Of a stretch of DNA of 64,000 nucleotides, positions 17,610 through 29,103 are shown piece by piece; position 1 is the first letter of the stretch, and each line of letters starts with the position of its first letter. The position numbers and the translations under genes were made by a program. The stretch lies in the NCBI RefSeq assembly GCF_002901445.1, contig NZ_PPPD01000001.1, positions 2,672,501 through 2,736,500 on the forward strand, read 5' to 3'. The DNA is from Deinococcus koreensis (lineage in GTDB: Bacteria > Deinococcota > Deinococci > Deinococcales > Deinococcaceae). Under the pieces are notes generated by a model that was not told the DNA's origin, did not search any database, and saw only the letters and a program-made list of their open reading frames with translations.

Positions 17610-18764
17610 ATGGAGCGACGTCAGAATGAACGCTTACTGGCGCTGGCCCGCCCGATGGATCTGGAAAGCCGCCTGTCGTACTACCGGATGATCCTGCCGG
17701 GCGCGGCGGCGGCGGTGGCCCTGCCCCTGGGACTCGACCGGATCGAGCCCTACCTGATCGCCTTCGACCGGACGCTGCTGCCGCTGATGGTCGCCATCTT
17801 CCTGAGCCTGCTGCTGCTGACCTGGACGCGCCTGAAGGTCGAGTGGCTGGAATGGCTGATCCTGGGCGCCATGGCGGGCTTCGTGCTGGGCCGGCTGCTC
17901 TACCTGCTTGCCGCGCCCGGCGTGGCCTCGCCGGCGGCCGCGCTCGGAGCCACGCTGCCCTGGGTGATCATCACCATGCTGCTGAACGCCGGGCTGCTCT
18001 CGCCGCGCCGCGGCGTGCAGGCCAACGTGGCGCTGCTGGGGGTACTGGCCACGGGACTGACATTGTGGTGGCCCGGCGACCGGCCTTCGCCCGAGCGCCA
18101 GCACCTGATCAGCGCCCTGAGCCAGCTGCTGCTGGCCGCCGGGTCGGTGCTGATGGCGCAGGTGGTGATCTCGCAGCGCAGCGCCGCCTTCAGCCGCCGG
18201 GCCCGCCGGGCACTGCGGGAGGCGAACCTGGACGCGCTGACCGGCCTGCCCAACCGCCGCGCCCTGGATGGGCAGCTCGAGCGCCTCTCCAGGGAGGCGG
18301 GCGGCCTGCTGGCAGTGGCCCTGATCGACGTGGATCACTTCAAGGCGATCAACGACCGCTACGGTCACGCCCGTGGCGACGAGGTGCTGCGGGCCGTGGG
18401 GGCCGGGCTACGCGGCTGCATGGCCCCCGGACAGATCCTGGGCCGCTACGGGGGTGAGGAATTCCTGTGCATGTCGGAGGTGCCGGACGTCGAGGCGGCC
18501 CGCCGGTGGTTCGAGCTGGTGCGGCGCCGCGTGCCCCAGATCACGGTGGATGGCCTGGACGGTCTGAAGGTGACGGTCAGTGTCGGGCTGGTCGTGAGTC
18601 CCCTGCCGCGCCTGCCGGCCGAGGTGCTGGAGGCCGCCGACGCCGCCCTCTACCGCGCCAAGGCCGCCGGGCGTGACAACGTGCAACTCGACCTGCTGGG
18701 CCTGGACGATACCCCGCCCGCGGCGGCCCCGGAGTGGCGTCTGCCCACGCCTGTCCAGAGCTGA
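17610..18764 (+). CDS. membrane diguanylate cyclase (GGDEF), copy 2
   Basis: A 384-residue paralogue of the preceding gene, the same length and layout. ATG 17610 is chosen by length; the upstream Shine-Dalgarno is weak. The shared anchors are the RLSYYRMILPG start segment (RLTYYRAVFPG in copy 1), a PSPERQHL loop, ALIDVDHFKAINDRYGHARGDE, and GGEEF (281-285). The RxxD I-site is absent here too. About six membrane helices precede the cyclase. The pair looks like a tandem duplication that has diverged mainly in the sensor half, so the two may read different signals. Confidence 0.92.
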   Translation: MERRQNERLLALARPMDLESRLSYYRMILPGAAAAVALPLGLDRIEPYLIAFDRTLLPLMVAIFLSLLLLTWTRLKVEWLEWLILGAMAGFVLGRLLYLLAAPGVASPAAALGATLPWVIITMLLNAGLLSPRRGVQANVALLGVLATGLTLWWPGDRPSPERQHLISALSQLLLAAGSVLMAQVVISQRSAAFSRRARRALREANLDALTGLPNRRALDGQLERLSREAGGLLAVALIDVDHFKAINDRYGHARGDEVLRAVGAGLRGCMAPGQILGRYGGEEFLCMSEVPDVEAARRWFELVRRRVPQITVDGLDGLKVTVSVGLVVSPLPRLPAEVLEAADAALYRAKAAGRDNVQLDLLGLDDTPPAAAPEWRLPTPVQS

Positions 18765-18810
18765 GCCGGCCGTTCCCGGCGCTCCACCCGGCCCGTGGCC
18801 CCCGGCACGC

Positions 18811-18816
18811 TACCCT
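18811..18816 (+). promoter_or_regulatory. -10 box TACCCT, leaderless alpha/beta hydrolase
   Basis: TACCCT is 7 nt upstream of ATG 18824 and there is no Shine-Dalgarno. This fits a leaderless transcript. Confidence 0.5.
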
Positions 18817-18823
18817 GCGTCCC

Positions 18824-19411
18824 ATGACCGCGACCCCCATGACCGCAACCCTCGTGATCGTCCCCGGCCTGGGTGACAGCGGCCCGGATCACTGGCAGTC
18901 CCTGTGGGAGCGTAAATTCGGCGCAGCGCGGGTGCGGCAGGACGACCCCAATGCCCCCACCCCGCAGGCCTGGGCAGAGCGGCTGCAGGAGGTCATCGAG
19001 GCCACGCCCGGCGAGCTGCTGCTGATCGGCCACTCGACCGGCGTGCTGACCATCGTCCACTGGGCGGCCCGCAGCGGGGGGCACGGGCGGGTGAAGGGCG
19101 CGCTGCTGGTCGGCCCCACGGACGCCGAGGACGCGGGCGTGCAGTCGGCGCACCCGGCCCTCGCGGCGATGGCCCCGTTGCCCACGGCGCCCCTGCCCTT
19201 CCCGGCCCTGGTGGTCGCCAGCGAGAGCGACCCCTACGTGAGCTTCGGGCGGGCGCAGGCGTTTGCGGAGTCCTGGGAGGCCGAATTCGTGTCAGCGGGT
19301 GACCTGGGCCACATCAATGTCGCCAGCGGGCACGGCGACTGGCCCGACGGCGAGGTGCTGCTCAGCGAGGCCATGTACGCCTGGGCGCCTCCGGAGATCG
19401 ACCGCTTCTGA
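18824..19411 (+). CDS. RBBP9/YdeN-type alpha/beta hydrolase
   Basis: A 195-residue protein; ATG 18839 is an alternative start. The RBBP9-type N-terminus reads VIVPGLGDSGPDHWQSLWE. The nucleophile elbow is GHSTG (Ser in LLIGHSTGVL), the acid Asp lies in ASESDPYV, and the His in LGHINVASGHGDW, giving a complete serine hydrolase triad. The family has esterase or peptidase activity on unknown natural substrates. The final base of its stop codon is the first base of a ~127-bp repeat element, so the native end may have been trimmed by that insertion. Confidence 0.88.
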   Translation: MTATPMTATLVIVPGLGDSGPDHWQSLWERKFGAARVRQDDPNAPTPQAWAERLQEVIEATPGELLLIGHSTGVLTIVHWAARSGGHGRVKGALLVGPTDAEDAGVQSAHPALAAMAPLPTAPLPFPALVVASESDPYVSFGRAQAFAESWEAEFVSAGDLGHINVASGHGDWPDGEVLLSEAMYAWAPPEIDRF

Positions 19412-19537
19412 TACGGAACGCGGTTGAATCGCTCGGATTCAACCCGACCGAAAGGAGAAGCGAAAAGGACGCGTTGTGCGATTTGGAGGAACCTCCGGCG
19501 CTCTCCCGGATGTTTCGGAAATAAGCGCAACGCGTAT
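19411..19537. repeat. ~127-bp intergenic repeat, copy A
   Basis: It begins ATACGGAACGCGG and ends CGCAACGCGTAT, an imperfect terminal inversion. Internally it has TTGAATC-GCTCG-GATTCAA, then ACCCGACC, GGAGAAG, GGAGG-AA-CCTCC and GGCGCTCTCC in order. The same landmarks in the same order occur at 35780-35912. It contains no ORF. It resembles the small non-coding repeats reported in Deinococcus genomes, and is probably a MITE-like element. Confidence 0.75.
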
Positions 19538-19560
19538 GCCCCCGCTCTGACCCCAGCCCG

Positions 19561-19596
19561 CCAAGAAGTAGGGCCACCTCCGGATGGGGTGGCCCT
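19561..19596 (-). terminator. terminator of trxA
   Basis: AGGGCCACC (19570-19578) and GGTGGCCCT (19588-19596) form a perfect 9-bp stem. On the minus strand it is followed by TACTTCTT. It lies about 40 nt after the trxA stop. Confidence 0.75.
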
Positions 19597-19634
19597 GCGC
19601 GACTGGGGTTTAGACAGCTTCAGTTGGCGCTGAT

Positions 19635-19994
19635 TCAGTTCGCGCTGACACTCTCCGTGCCCGCAGACACGGGCGTGGCCCCGGCGTACTTGTCCAGCAG
19701 CGCCTCGAAGGCCCGCTTGGGCTGCGCGCCCACCACGCCCTCGACCGGCTGACCGTCCTTGAAGAGGATCAGGGTGGGGATGCTCATCACGCGGAACTGG
19801 CCCTGCGTGACGGGGTTGTCGTCGACATTCAGCTTGCCGATCTTGACCCGGCCCTCGTACTGGCCGGCGAGTTCCTCGATCACGGGCGCGATGATCCGGC
19901 AGGGCCCGCACCAGGGGGCCCAGAAGTCGACCAGGGTCAGACCTTCAGAGGTTTCCTGTCCAAAATTGCTGTCGGTGAGTTCCACAGGCTTCAT
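19635..19994 (-). CDS. trxA: thioredoxin
   Basis: A 119-residue protein, MKPVELTDSNF at the start, with the WAPWCGPC active site at about residues 25-32 and the cis-Pro in MSIPTLILFKDG. This is a classic thioredoxin that reduces protein disulfides using thioredoxin reductase. The C-terminus has about 15 extra residues beyond the usual 105. It is transcribed from a TATAGT box placed 7 nt before the ATG, with no Shine-Dalgarno, so it is probably leaderless. Confidence 0.96.
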   Translation of the reverse strand: MKPVELTDSNFGQETSEGLTLVDFWAPWCGPCRIIAPVIEELAGQYEGRVKIGKLNVDDNPVTQGQFRVMSIPTLILFKDGQPVEGVVGAQPKRAFEALLDKYAGATPVSAGTESVSAN

Positions 19995-20001
19995 GTCCAG
20001 A

Positions 20002-20007
20002 ACTATA
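20002..20007 (-). promoter_or_regulatory. -10 box TATAGT of trxA
   Basis: On the minus strand TATAGT is 7 nt before the trxA ATG. It is the best -10 match among the leaderless promoters here. No clear -35 is seen. Confidence 0.6.
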
Positions 20008-20101
20008 CGCCGCCTATGCCCCCTGGGGATATGCCCGGGATGGGCAGGGCCTAAGAGGCCGTTCATCCCGCCTGGACAGGTGGGGGCATACGGCCCTGGG
20101 G

Positions 20102-20107
20102 TATCCT
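20102..20107 (+). promoter_or_regulatory. -10 box TATCCT of the DUF309 gene
   Basis: TATCCT is 5 nt before ATG 20113 with no Shine-Dalgarno, indicating a leaderless start. Confidence 0.5.
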
Positions 20108-20112
20108 CGGGC

Positions 20113-20502
20113 ATGACGACCGCGCTGATGCTGGACGCCGCCTGGCAGGAGGGGGTGGCCCACTTCAACGCCGGGCGCTGGTGGGAAGCCCACGAGTCCT
20201 GGGAGGACCCGTGGATGCGGGCGCGGGGCGAGGCCCGGGGGGACGAGCGCGCCTTCCTGCAGGCCCTGATCCTGCTGGCGGCCGCGCTGCACAAACGCTG
20301 GCACCACGGCAGCCTGAGCCACCGCAACCTGTTCAAGGCCGACGCGTATCTTGCCCGGTTGCCGGGGGTATACGGGGGCCTCGACCTCGGAGGGCTGCGC
20401 GCTCAGGTCTGGGCGGCCCTGAACGAGCCCGGGCTGAGCCCGCAGATCGTGGTGGCCGTGCCCGGAGAGCACGCGCCCGCTGAGTCCACGCTTGCAGAGT
20501 GA
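20113..20502 (+). CDS. DUF309 domain protein
   Basis: A 129-residue protein with the DUF309 signature FNAGRWWEAHESWED at about residues 15-29, then the LQALILLAAALHKRWHG-like helix. The family is small, helical and His/Glu rich, and its function is unknown. It is divergent from trxA with both start codons fed by leaderless promoters in the ~120-bp gap. A hairpin lies after the stop. Confidence 0.9.
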   Translation: MTTALMLDAAWQEGVAHFNAGRWWEAHESWEDPWMRARGEARGDERAFLQALILLAAALHKRWHHGSLSHRNLFKADAYLARLPGVYGGLDLGGLRAQVWAALNEPGLSPQIVVAVPGEHAPAESTLAE

Positions 20503-20536
20503 CGGTCTGCGCTGCAGGGGCCGGCTGACCGGGCAC

Positions 20537-20568
20537 GTCGCCCCGCTCCACACCGGTCGGGGGGCGAC
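20537..20568 (+). terminator. hairpin after the DUF309 gene
   Basis: GTCGCCCC (20537-20544) pairs with GGGGCGAC (20561-20568), a perfect 8-bp stem followed by TTCC. It is a likely terminator without a long T run. Confidence 0.5.
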
Positions 20569-20595
20569 TTCCGAATGGTCGTCCCGGCCGTCCGC

Positions 20596-20601
20596 TATCC
20601 T
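20596..20601 (+). promoter_or_regulatory. -10 box TATCCT of NYN-plsX
   Basis: TATCCT would start transcription near 20608, giving a ~32-nt leader that carries the AAAAAGGA Shine-Dalgarno for the NYN gene. This promoter is not leaderless. Confidence 0.45.
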
Positions 20602-20639
20602 TCAGACCAGAGTTCAACCCTTTGAAAAAGGATTGCCTG

Positions 20640-21263
20640 ATGGAGGACCTGGTGGAACGGATTGCCCTGTTTATTGATGGAGCGAATGTATACGCGGCGG
20701 CCAAACGGCTGGGGTGGAATTTCGACCACCGCAAGATTCTGGAGTATTTCTCGGCGGGCGGCGCCCTGTACAACGCCTTCTACTACACGGCGGTGCCCAT
20801 TCCCATCGACGACAAGCAGAAGCGCTTCACGGACGCCCTGACCTACATGGGCTACACGGTCCGCACGCGGCCGCTGCGCGAGACCACCGACGACGCCGGC
20901 GAGACCTCGCGCCGGGCCAACCTGGACATCGAGATCGTGACCGATCTGCTGACCACCACGGAGCGCTACGACACGGCCGTCCTGCTCACCGGCGACGGCG
21001 ATTTCGAGCGGCCCGTGGAGGTGCTGCGTGCCCGGGGCAAGCGGGTCGTGGTGGCGAGCATCGCCGAGATGACCAGCTACGAACTGCGCAACGCCGCCGA
21101 CGTGTACATCGACTTCAAGGACATCCGCGAGCAGGTGGAGCGCCCCGGCTACCGCCTGCCCAGCGAGCAGCGCGGCCCGGAGGCCCGCAGCGGCGAGTCG
21201 CGCGGCACCGAGAGCCGCCCGTACTACGTGTCGGCCGCCCTCACGGACACCGATGAGCGCTGA
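20640..21263 (+). CDS. NYN (LabA/DUF88) domain protein, copy 1
   Basis: A 207-residue protein. It has the PIN-like NYN fold: ALFIDGANVY (first Asp), NLDIEIVTDLL, LLTGDGDFERPVEVLRARGKRV (third acidic cluster) and TSYELRNAADVYID. NYN domains are metal-dependent RNases or RNA-binding proteins. The C-terminal ~30 residues are Arg/Glu/Ser rich and disordered. A GTG 12 nt downstream (GGAGG before it) is an alternative start. The gene's 3' end precedes, and possibly overlaps, plsX. A second NYN gene (60794-61369) is arranged the same way before queA. Confidence 0.9.
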   Translation: MEDLVERIALFIDGANVYAAAKRLGWNFDHRKILEYFSAGGALYNAFYYTAVPIPIDDKQKRFTDALTYMGYTVRTRPLRETTDDAGETSRRANLDIEIVTDLLTTTERYDTAVLLTGDGDFERPVEVLRARGKRVVVASIAEMTSYELRNAADVYIDFKDIREQVERPGYRLPSEQRGPEARSGESRGTESRPYYVSAALTDTDER

Positions 21264-21333
21264 GCCCGATCCGACGAGTCCGGCCCTGACCGACGCCGCT
21301 TCGGGGCACCCGGCGTCGGTCGCTGGAGGTACG

Positions 21334-22371
21334 GTGGTCTCCAGAGGCGGCGTCCTGCCCGTGGCCCTGGACGCTGCCGGCGGGGATCACGGAGCGCCGC
21401 CGAACGTGGAGGGCGCCGTGCTGGCGGCGCGCGCGGGCGTGTCGGTGCTGCTGGTGGGCGACCGGGTCAAGCTGCACGCCGAGCTGGGCCGGCACGCGGG
21501 CAGCGCCAGCCTGCCGCTGGAGGTGGTGGACGCCCCCGACGTGATCGGCATGGACGAGCACGCCACCGACGTGCGCCGCCGCCCCGGAGCCAGCATCAAC
21601 GTCTGCACGCGGCTGGTCAAGGAAGGCCGCGCCGCCGCCGCCGTCAGCATGGGCCACAGCGGCGCCACGATGGCCTCGGCGCTGCTGACCCTGGGCCGCA
21701 TCCGCGGGGTCGAGCGGCCGGCGATCCTGACCCACCTGCCGGCCCGGGGGGGATTTACGACCATGCTGGACGTGGGCGCGAACGCCGATGTGCGCGCCGT
21801 ATATCTGGCCCAGTGGGCGCAGCTCGCCAGCGTGTACCTGCGGGTGCTGGAGGGCCGCGAGTCGCCCAGCGTGGGCCTGCTGAGCATCGGTGAGGAGGAG
21901 CACAAGGGCAGCGCGCTGGTGCTGGAGACCCACGCCCTGCTGCGCGAGCTGCACGGCCACGGCATCAATTTTCACGGCAACGTGGAGGGCCGCGACATCT
22001 TCCTGGGCACCACCGACATCGTGGTCACCGACGGCTTCACCGGCAACGTGTGCCTGAAGCTGGCCGAGGGCGAGGCCAAGGTGCTCTTCGGCTGGGTGCG
22101 CGACGCCCTGCAGAGCAGCCTGAAGAGCAGGCTGGGCGGCCTGATGGTGCGCGGCGCCCTGCGGGGCCTGGCCGAGCGCATGGATCCGAGCACCTACGGC
22201 GCCAGCATCCTGATCGGGGTGCGCGGTCTGGCGTTCATCGGGCACGGCAGCGCCGACGCGCGGGCCGTGAAGAACGCCCTGCTGCGCGCGGCCCGCGCCC
22301 ACGAGGCGGGGCTGATCGGCCGCCTGGAAACGGCCTTTCAGGAGGCCAGCGCGGCGGCGGCCGGCAACTGA
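21334..22371 (+). CDS. plsX: phosphate acyltransferase PlsX
   Basis: A 345-residue product from GTG 21334, which has GGAGG at 21325-21329 and gives the family's normal length. An in-frame ATG at 21253 would add 27 low-complexity residues and overlap the NYN gene by 11 nt. The PlsX core is clear: LPVALDAAGGDHGAPPNVEGA, then MGHSGATMA, LLSIGEEEHKG, FHGNVEGRDIF and DIVVTDGFTGNV. It converts acyl-ACP to acyl-phosphate for phospholipid synthesis at the membrane. The usual fabD/fabH neighbours are absent. Confidence 0.93.
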   Translation: MVSRGGVLPVALDAAGGDHGAPPNVEGAVLAARAGVSVLLVGDRVKLHAELGRHAGSASLPLEVVDAPDVIGMDEHATDVRRRPGASINVCTRLVKEGRAAAAVSMGHSGATMASALLTLGRIRGVERPAILTHLPARGGFTTMLDVGANADVRAVYLAQWAQLASVYLRVLEGRESPSVGLLSIGEEEHKGSALVLETHALLRELHGHGINFHGNVEGRDIFLGTTDIVVTDGFTGNVCLKLAEGEAKVLFGWVRDALQSSLKSRLGGLMVRGALRGLAERMDPSTYGASILIGVRGLAFIGHGSADARAVKNALLRAARAHEAGLIGRLETAFQEASAAAAGN

Positions 22372-22648
22372 GGCGGGCAGCTCGCCTCTGAAGCGGACGC
22401 CTGTGGAGGTCGCCGGAGCCTCGGGGCGACCGGCGCTGCCCGGGCGCGTGCGGGGAGCCGACAGAAGCGGGCCACGGCGGGAGCCCAGTGCGTGAGGCCG
22501 TCATCCGGCTGGCCGCCGTTCTACCGCCCCTCCACATCGGCCCCGTGGCGCACCGATACGGGGCTGGAGGTTCCAGTTCCCGGTTCGCCGACTGGAATGC
22601 TGCCCCCTGATCTTCCCAGACCCGGGGGCGGTGTGGGATGCTCGGGGG
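22372..22648 (+). other. 277-nt gap between plsX and mscS
   Basis: I see no ORF with coding character, no RNA gene and no clear terminator. The sequence is GC rich with several short inverted repeats. The mscS start at 22649 is preceded by CGGGGG. Confidence 0.4.
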
Positions 22649-23833
22649 ATGTGGCCTGAACTCCTGATCCAGCTCCAGAAACCGCAGGTCTGGCTGGGCC
22701 TTGCCCTGACCCTGCTGATCGCCTACGCCCTGTACCGCTTCGGGCGGGCGCTGCTCGGCACCCTCGAACGCGCGGTCGGGGGCCGGCCGATGAGCGCCCT
22801 GAAATGGCTGTGGCTGCTGATCGTGGCGGGCGGCTGGCTGGCGGTGGCCACCCACGTGGCGTACCTGCCGGGGGTGCCGGTGCTGTTCGAGCTGGGTCAG
22901 GACATCATGAGCGGCTTCCGCAACCGGGCGGGGCAGTTCCTGGTGATCATCGCGCTGGCCCTGATCGCCTGGAACCTGATCGGCTCGGCCACCGGGCGGA
23001 TCGTGGCCGACGAGGAGTTCAACCGCCGCAGCGTGCGCGTCCAGACCCTCAAGGGCGTGGTGGAGAGCACCCTCAAGGTGCTGATCGTGGTCATCAGCCT
23101 GATCACGGGGCTGCAGGTGCTGGGGGTGAACGCGGCCGGGCTGCTGGCCGGCGTCTCGGTGATCGGCCTGGCGGTGGGTTTCGGCGCGCAGAGCCTGATC
23201 AAGGACGTGTTCACCGGCTTTTTCATCCTGCTCGAAGACCAGTACGGGGTGGGCGACGTGATCACCGTGAACACCGGGCAGCTTTCGGGCGGCGTGGAGC
23301 GGCTCAACCTGCGCGTGACCGCGCTGCGGGCGCTGGACGGCACCGTGCACATCATTCCCAACGGGCAGATCAACACGGTCAGCGTGAGCAGCAAGGACTG
23401 GTCGCGCGTGGTGGCCGAGGTGGACGTGACCTACACGGCCAACATCAACGACGCCCTGCGCGTGCTGGAGAAGGTCAGCGAGGAGATCTACGCCGATCCC
23501 GAATGGCGGCACTTCTTCCTGGAGGCGCCCGAGATGCAGGGCGTGACCCAGCTCGCCCCGGACGGCGTGACGCTGCGCGCCCTGTTCAAGGTGCAGCCCA
23601 AGAGCCAGTACGCCATCGGGCGGGAGTTCAACCGCCGCATCAAGATCGCCATGGATCAGTCGGGGATCGAGATTCCCTTTCCGCAGCGCAGCCTGAACTT
23701 TGGCACGGCGCCCATCGAGATCAAGCTCACGCGCGAAGACCTGCGCGGCGATCCCCGGGACTCGCAGGATCGCCTGCATTCACCCCAGAAGCCCAGCATG
23801 ACCCGCGAGCCGGAAGAGGGCGAACTGAGCTGA
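22649..23833 (+). CDS. small-conductance mechanosensitive channel (MscS family)
   Basis: A 394-residue membrane protein. Helices lie at about residues 8-35, 50-72, 90-115 and 140-165. The pore helix is recognisable as Gly/Ala-rich AAGLLAGVSVIGLAVGFGAQSLIKDVFTGFFIL (about residues 163-195 by its motif AGxxAxxxGFGAQSLI). After it comes the beta domain with GVGDVI and the C-terminal alpha/beta domain with IPFPQRSL. It opens on hypo-osmotic shock to release solutes. It is convergent with ftsH, 50 nt away. Confidence 0.95.
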   Translation: MWPELLIQLQKPQVWLGLALTLLIAYALYRFGRALLGTLERAVGGRPMSALKWLWLLIVAGGWLAVATHVAYLPGVPVLFELGQDIMSGFRNRAGQFLVIIALALIAWNLIGSATGRIVADEEFNRRSVRVQTLKGVVESTLKVLIVVISLITGLQVLGVNAAGLLAGVSVIGLAVGFGAQSLIKDVFTGFFILLEDQYGVGDVITVNTGQLSGGVERLNLRVTALRALDGTVHIIPNGQINTVSVSSKDWSRVVAEVDVTYTANINDALRVLEKVSEEIYADPEWRHFFLEAPEMQGVTQLAPDGVTLRALFKVQPKSQYAIGREFNRRIKIAMDQSGIEIPFPQRSLNFGTAPIEIKLTREDLRGDPRDSQDRLHSPQKPSMTREPEEGELS

Positions 23834-23883
23834 CCCCCGAACGGATCTGCGCCCCGCTCCTCAGGTGGCAGTGTGCGCGACCC

Positions 23884-25803
<1,920 letters not shown>

Positions 25804-25808
25804 GAGCC

Positions 25809-25814
25809 ATGCTA
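25809..25814 (-). promoter_or_regulatory. -10 box TAGCAT of ftsH
   Basis: On the minus strand TAGCAT is 5 nt from the ftsH ATG and no Shine-Dalgarno is present, consistent with a leaderless start. Confidence 0.45.
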
Positions 25815-26048
25815 CGCCAGCGCCCGAACCCCGACCGTAATGCCGCTCGGGGAGTCCTGCCCGGAGGCACGCGGCGTGGCCCGGAGGGCTGTGCGTCCCG
25901 CTCGAGGCCCTGCCGATCTGTGGGCTCGATCTGTGGGCCCGGGCCGACCCGTCCACCCCACCCGTCCCGCCCCACTCCCTGATGCCGGGCTCCAGAAGGC
26001 TAAACCGCTCCCCCGACCCCGGCTCAGGTTTCCGTCAGGCCCGGCCCG
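25815..26048. other. divergent ftsH / DUF4384 intergenic region
   Basis: There is no credible ORF. It contains a tandem direct repeat, GATCTGTGGGC twice (25915-25925 and 25928-25938), between the two divergent leaderless promoters. Its role is not known. Confidence 0.4.
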
Positions 26049-26054
26049 TATGCT
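26049..26054 (+). promoter_or_regulatory. -10 box TATGCT of the DUF4384 gene
   Basis: TATGCT is 6 nt before ATG 26061 with no Shine-Dalgarno, indicating a leaderless start. Confidence 0.55.
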
Positions 26055-26060
26055 GCCCGA

Positions 26061-26564
<504 letters not shown>

Positions 26565-26592
26565 GGGGTGCAGGACAGACCACCCCACCCGA

Positions 26593-26622
26593 CCAGCCGC
26601 CCCCTTCGCGGCTGGTTTTTCT
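26593..26622 (+). terminator. intrinsic terminator
   Basis: CCAGCCGC (26593-26600) and GCGGCTGG (26608-26615) form a perfect 8-bp stem with a CCCCTTC loop, followed directly by TTTTTCTT. This is a textbook rho-independent terminator for the DUF4384 gene. Confidence 0.93.
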
Positions 26623-26624
26623 TC

Positions 26625-26630
26625 TACCCT
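26625..26630 (+). promoter_or_regulatory. -10 box TACCCT of the MazG gene
   Basis: TACCCT lies 6 nt before ATG 26637 and directly after the preceding terminator's T run. It indicates a leaderless start. Confidence 0.55.
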
Positions 26631-26636
26631 CGGAAC

Positions 26637-27014
26637 ATGACCCCACCTTCCGAGCAAGTCCTGACCTTTCAGCAGGCCAGCGCCCGTGTCGACGCCTACA
26701 TCTCCCAGTTCAGGGAGGGGTACTTCCCGCCCCTCCTGATGCTGGCCCGCCTGACCGAGGAGGTGGGCGAGGTGGCCCGCGTGGTGGCCCATATGAACGG
26801 CAAGACGCCCAAGCCCGGCGAGGACGTGGGCGACCTGGAGCTGGAGCTGGCCGACCTGCTGTTCGTGATGGTGTGCATGGCGAACGAACGCGGCCTGAGC
26901 CTGGAACGCGGCTTCGAGCGCATGATGGAAAAGGTCGAGACCCGCGACGCGGAGCGCTGGACGCGCAAGGAGGCGGGGAGCGGGACGCCGGGCGGCGGGG
27001 CGGAGCGGGAATGA
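26637..27014 (+). CDS. MazG-type nucleotide pyrophosphohydrolase
   Basis: A 125-residue all-alpha NTP-PPase. The metal site is recognisable as EEVGEVARVVAH (ExxE) and, about 30 residues later, LELELADLLFVMV (ExxD), typical of short single-domain MazG proteins. These hydrolyse (d)NTPs to monophosphates plus pyrophosphate and clean damaged nucleotides from the pool, a role that fits Deinococcus. The tail is Gly/Arg rich. It precedes yfiT and Nudix genes on the same strand, another nucleotide- or stress-related pair. Confidence 0.9.
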   Translation: MTPPSEQVLTFQQASARVDAYISQFREGYFPPLLMLARLTEEVGEVARVVAHMNGKTPKPGEDVGDLELELADLLFVMVCMANERGLSLERGFERMMEKVETRDAERWTRKEAGSGTPGGGAERE

Positions 27015-27113
27015 GCGTCCGCCGGCCGCGCCGTGCCCTACCATCGGGGCAAGCGGCCCAGTCCCCGGGCCTCAGACCGCCCTCCCCAGTCCCTCATCTC
27101 CAGGAGCTGCCCA

Positions 27114-28140
<1,027 letters not shown>

Positions 28141-28182
28141 CCCAGAGCTCAGACCTCGAAGCCCAGCGCCCAGCGCCCGGCC

Positions 28183-29103
28183 TTACTCGTACCCGAGTTC
28201 CCGCAGCGCCTCGGTGTCTTCGCGCCAGCCGGGGATCACGATGACCTCCAGGCCCAGGTAGACCTTGCGGCTCAGGAAGACCTCCAGCTGCTTGCGCGCG
28301 GCCTGGCCGATCTCCTTGAGCTGCTTGCCGCCGGCGCCGATGACCATGCCCTTGTGGGCGCTTTTCTCCACCACGATCTCGCCCTCGATGCGCTGCAGGC
28401 CGTCCTCGCGCTCCGTCCAGCGGTTCACGCGGGTCGCCACGGCGTAGGGCAGCTCGTCGCGCAGCTTCTTCATGGCTTCCTCGCGGATGATCTCGGCGGC
28501 CCACATCTCGCGGGTCTGGTCGGAAGCGCCGCCGCGCGGGTAGAAGAAGGGGCCTTCGGGCAGGATGTCGAGCACCTGCTGACGCAGCAGCGCCACCGCG
28601 TTCGGGTCGTTCTGGGCCGAGAGCATCAGCTCCTGGGTCTCGGCCGCGCGGCCCTCCAGCTGCGCCCGGTAGAGCTTCATGGCCTCGTCCGGGTACTTGG
28701 CGATGTCGGTCTTGTTGCCCACCAGGAACAGTGGTTTGGGCAGGTCGCGGATCTGGTGGGCCACCAGCCCGTCCTCGTCGGTGGGCGGGTGGCGCAGATC
28801 GACCACCCAGATGATGGCGTCCACATCGGCCAGGGCGGCGTGAACCTCGTGGTTCATGTACTTGCCCAGGGCGTCCTTGGGCTTGTGCACGCCGGGTGTG
28901 TCCACGAAGACGATCTGGTGCGTGTCGGTGGTGTGGATGCCGCGCACGCCGCGTCGGGTGGTCTGGGGCCGGGGGCTGGTCGGCGCCACCTTGGTGCCCA
29001 GGAAGGCGTTCATCAGGGTACTCTTGCCCACATTGGGCTTGCCGACGATCGCCACGAACCCGGAGTGGGTGTCACCCGGGGTGCTGGCGTCGCCGGAGGT
29101 CAT
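28183..29103 (-). CDS. era: GTPase Era
   Basis: A 306-residue protein. ATG 29103 is a working start; ATGs at 29118 and 29127 are possible. The G domain has G1 GKPNVGKS, G2 in TTRRGVRG, G3 DTPG ([11 protein letters not shown]) and G4 NKTD. The C-terminal KH domain reads [27 protein letters not shown]. Era binds 16S rRNA near its 3' end and is needed for 30S maturation. There is no usual rnc or recO neighbour. It is convergent with the Nudix operon. Confidence 0.96.
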   Translation of the reverse strand: MTSGDASTPGDTHSGFVAIVGKPNVGKSTLMNAFLGTKVAPTSPRPQTTRRGVRGIHTTDTHQIVFVDTPGVHKPKDALGKYMNHEVHAALADVDAIIWVVDLRHPPTDEDGLVAHQIRDLPKPLFLVGNKTDIAKYPDEAMKLYRAQLEGRAAETQELMLSAQNDPNAVALLRQQVLDILPEGPFFYPRGGASDQTREMWAAEIIREEAMKKLRDELPYAVATRVNRWTEREDGLQRIEGEIVVEKSAHKGMVIGAGGKQLKEIGQAARKQLEVFLSRKVYLGLEVIVIPGWREDTEALRELGYE

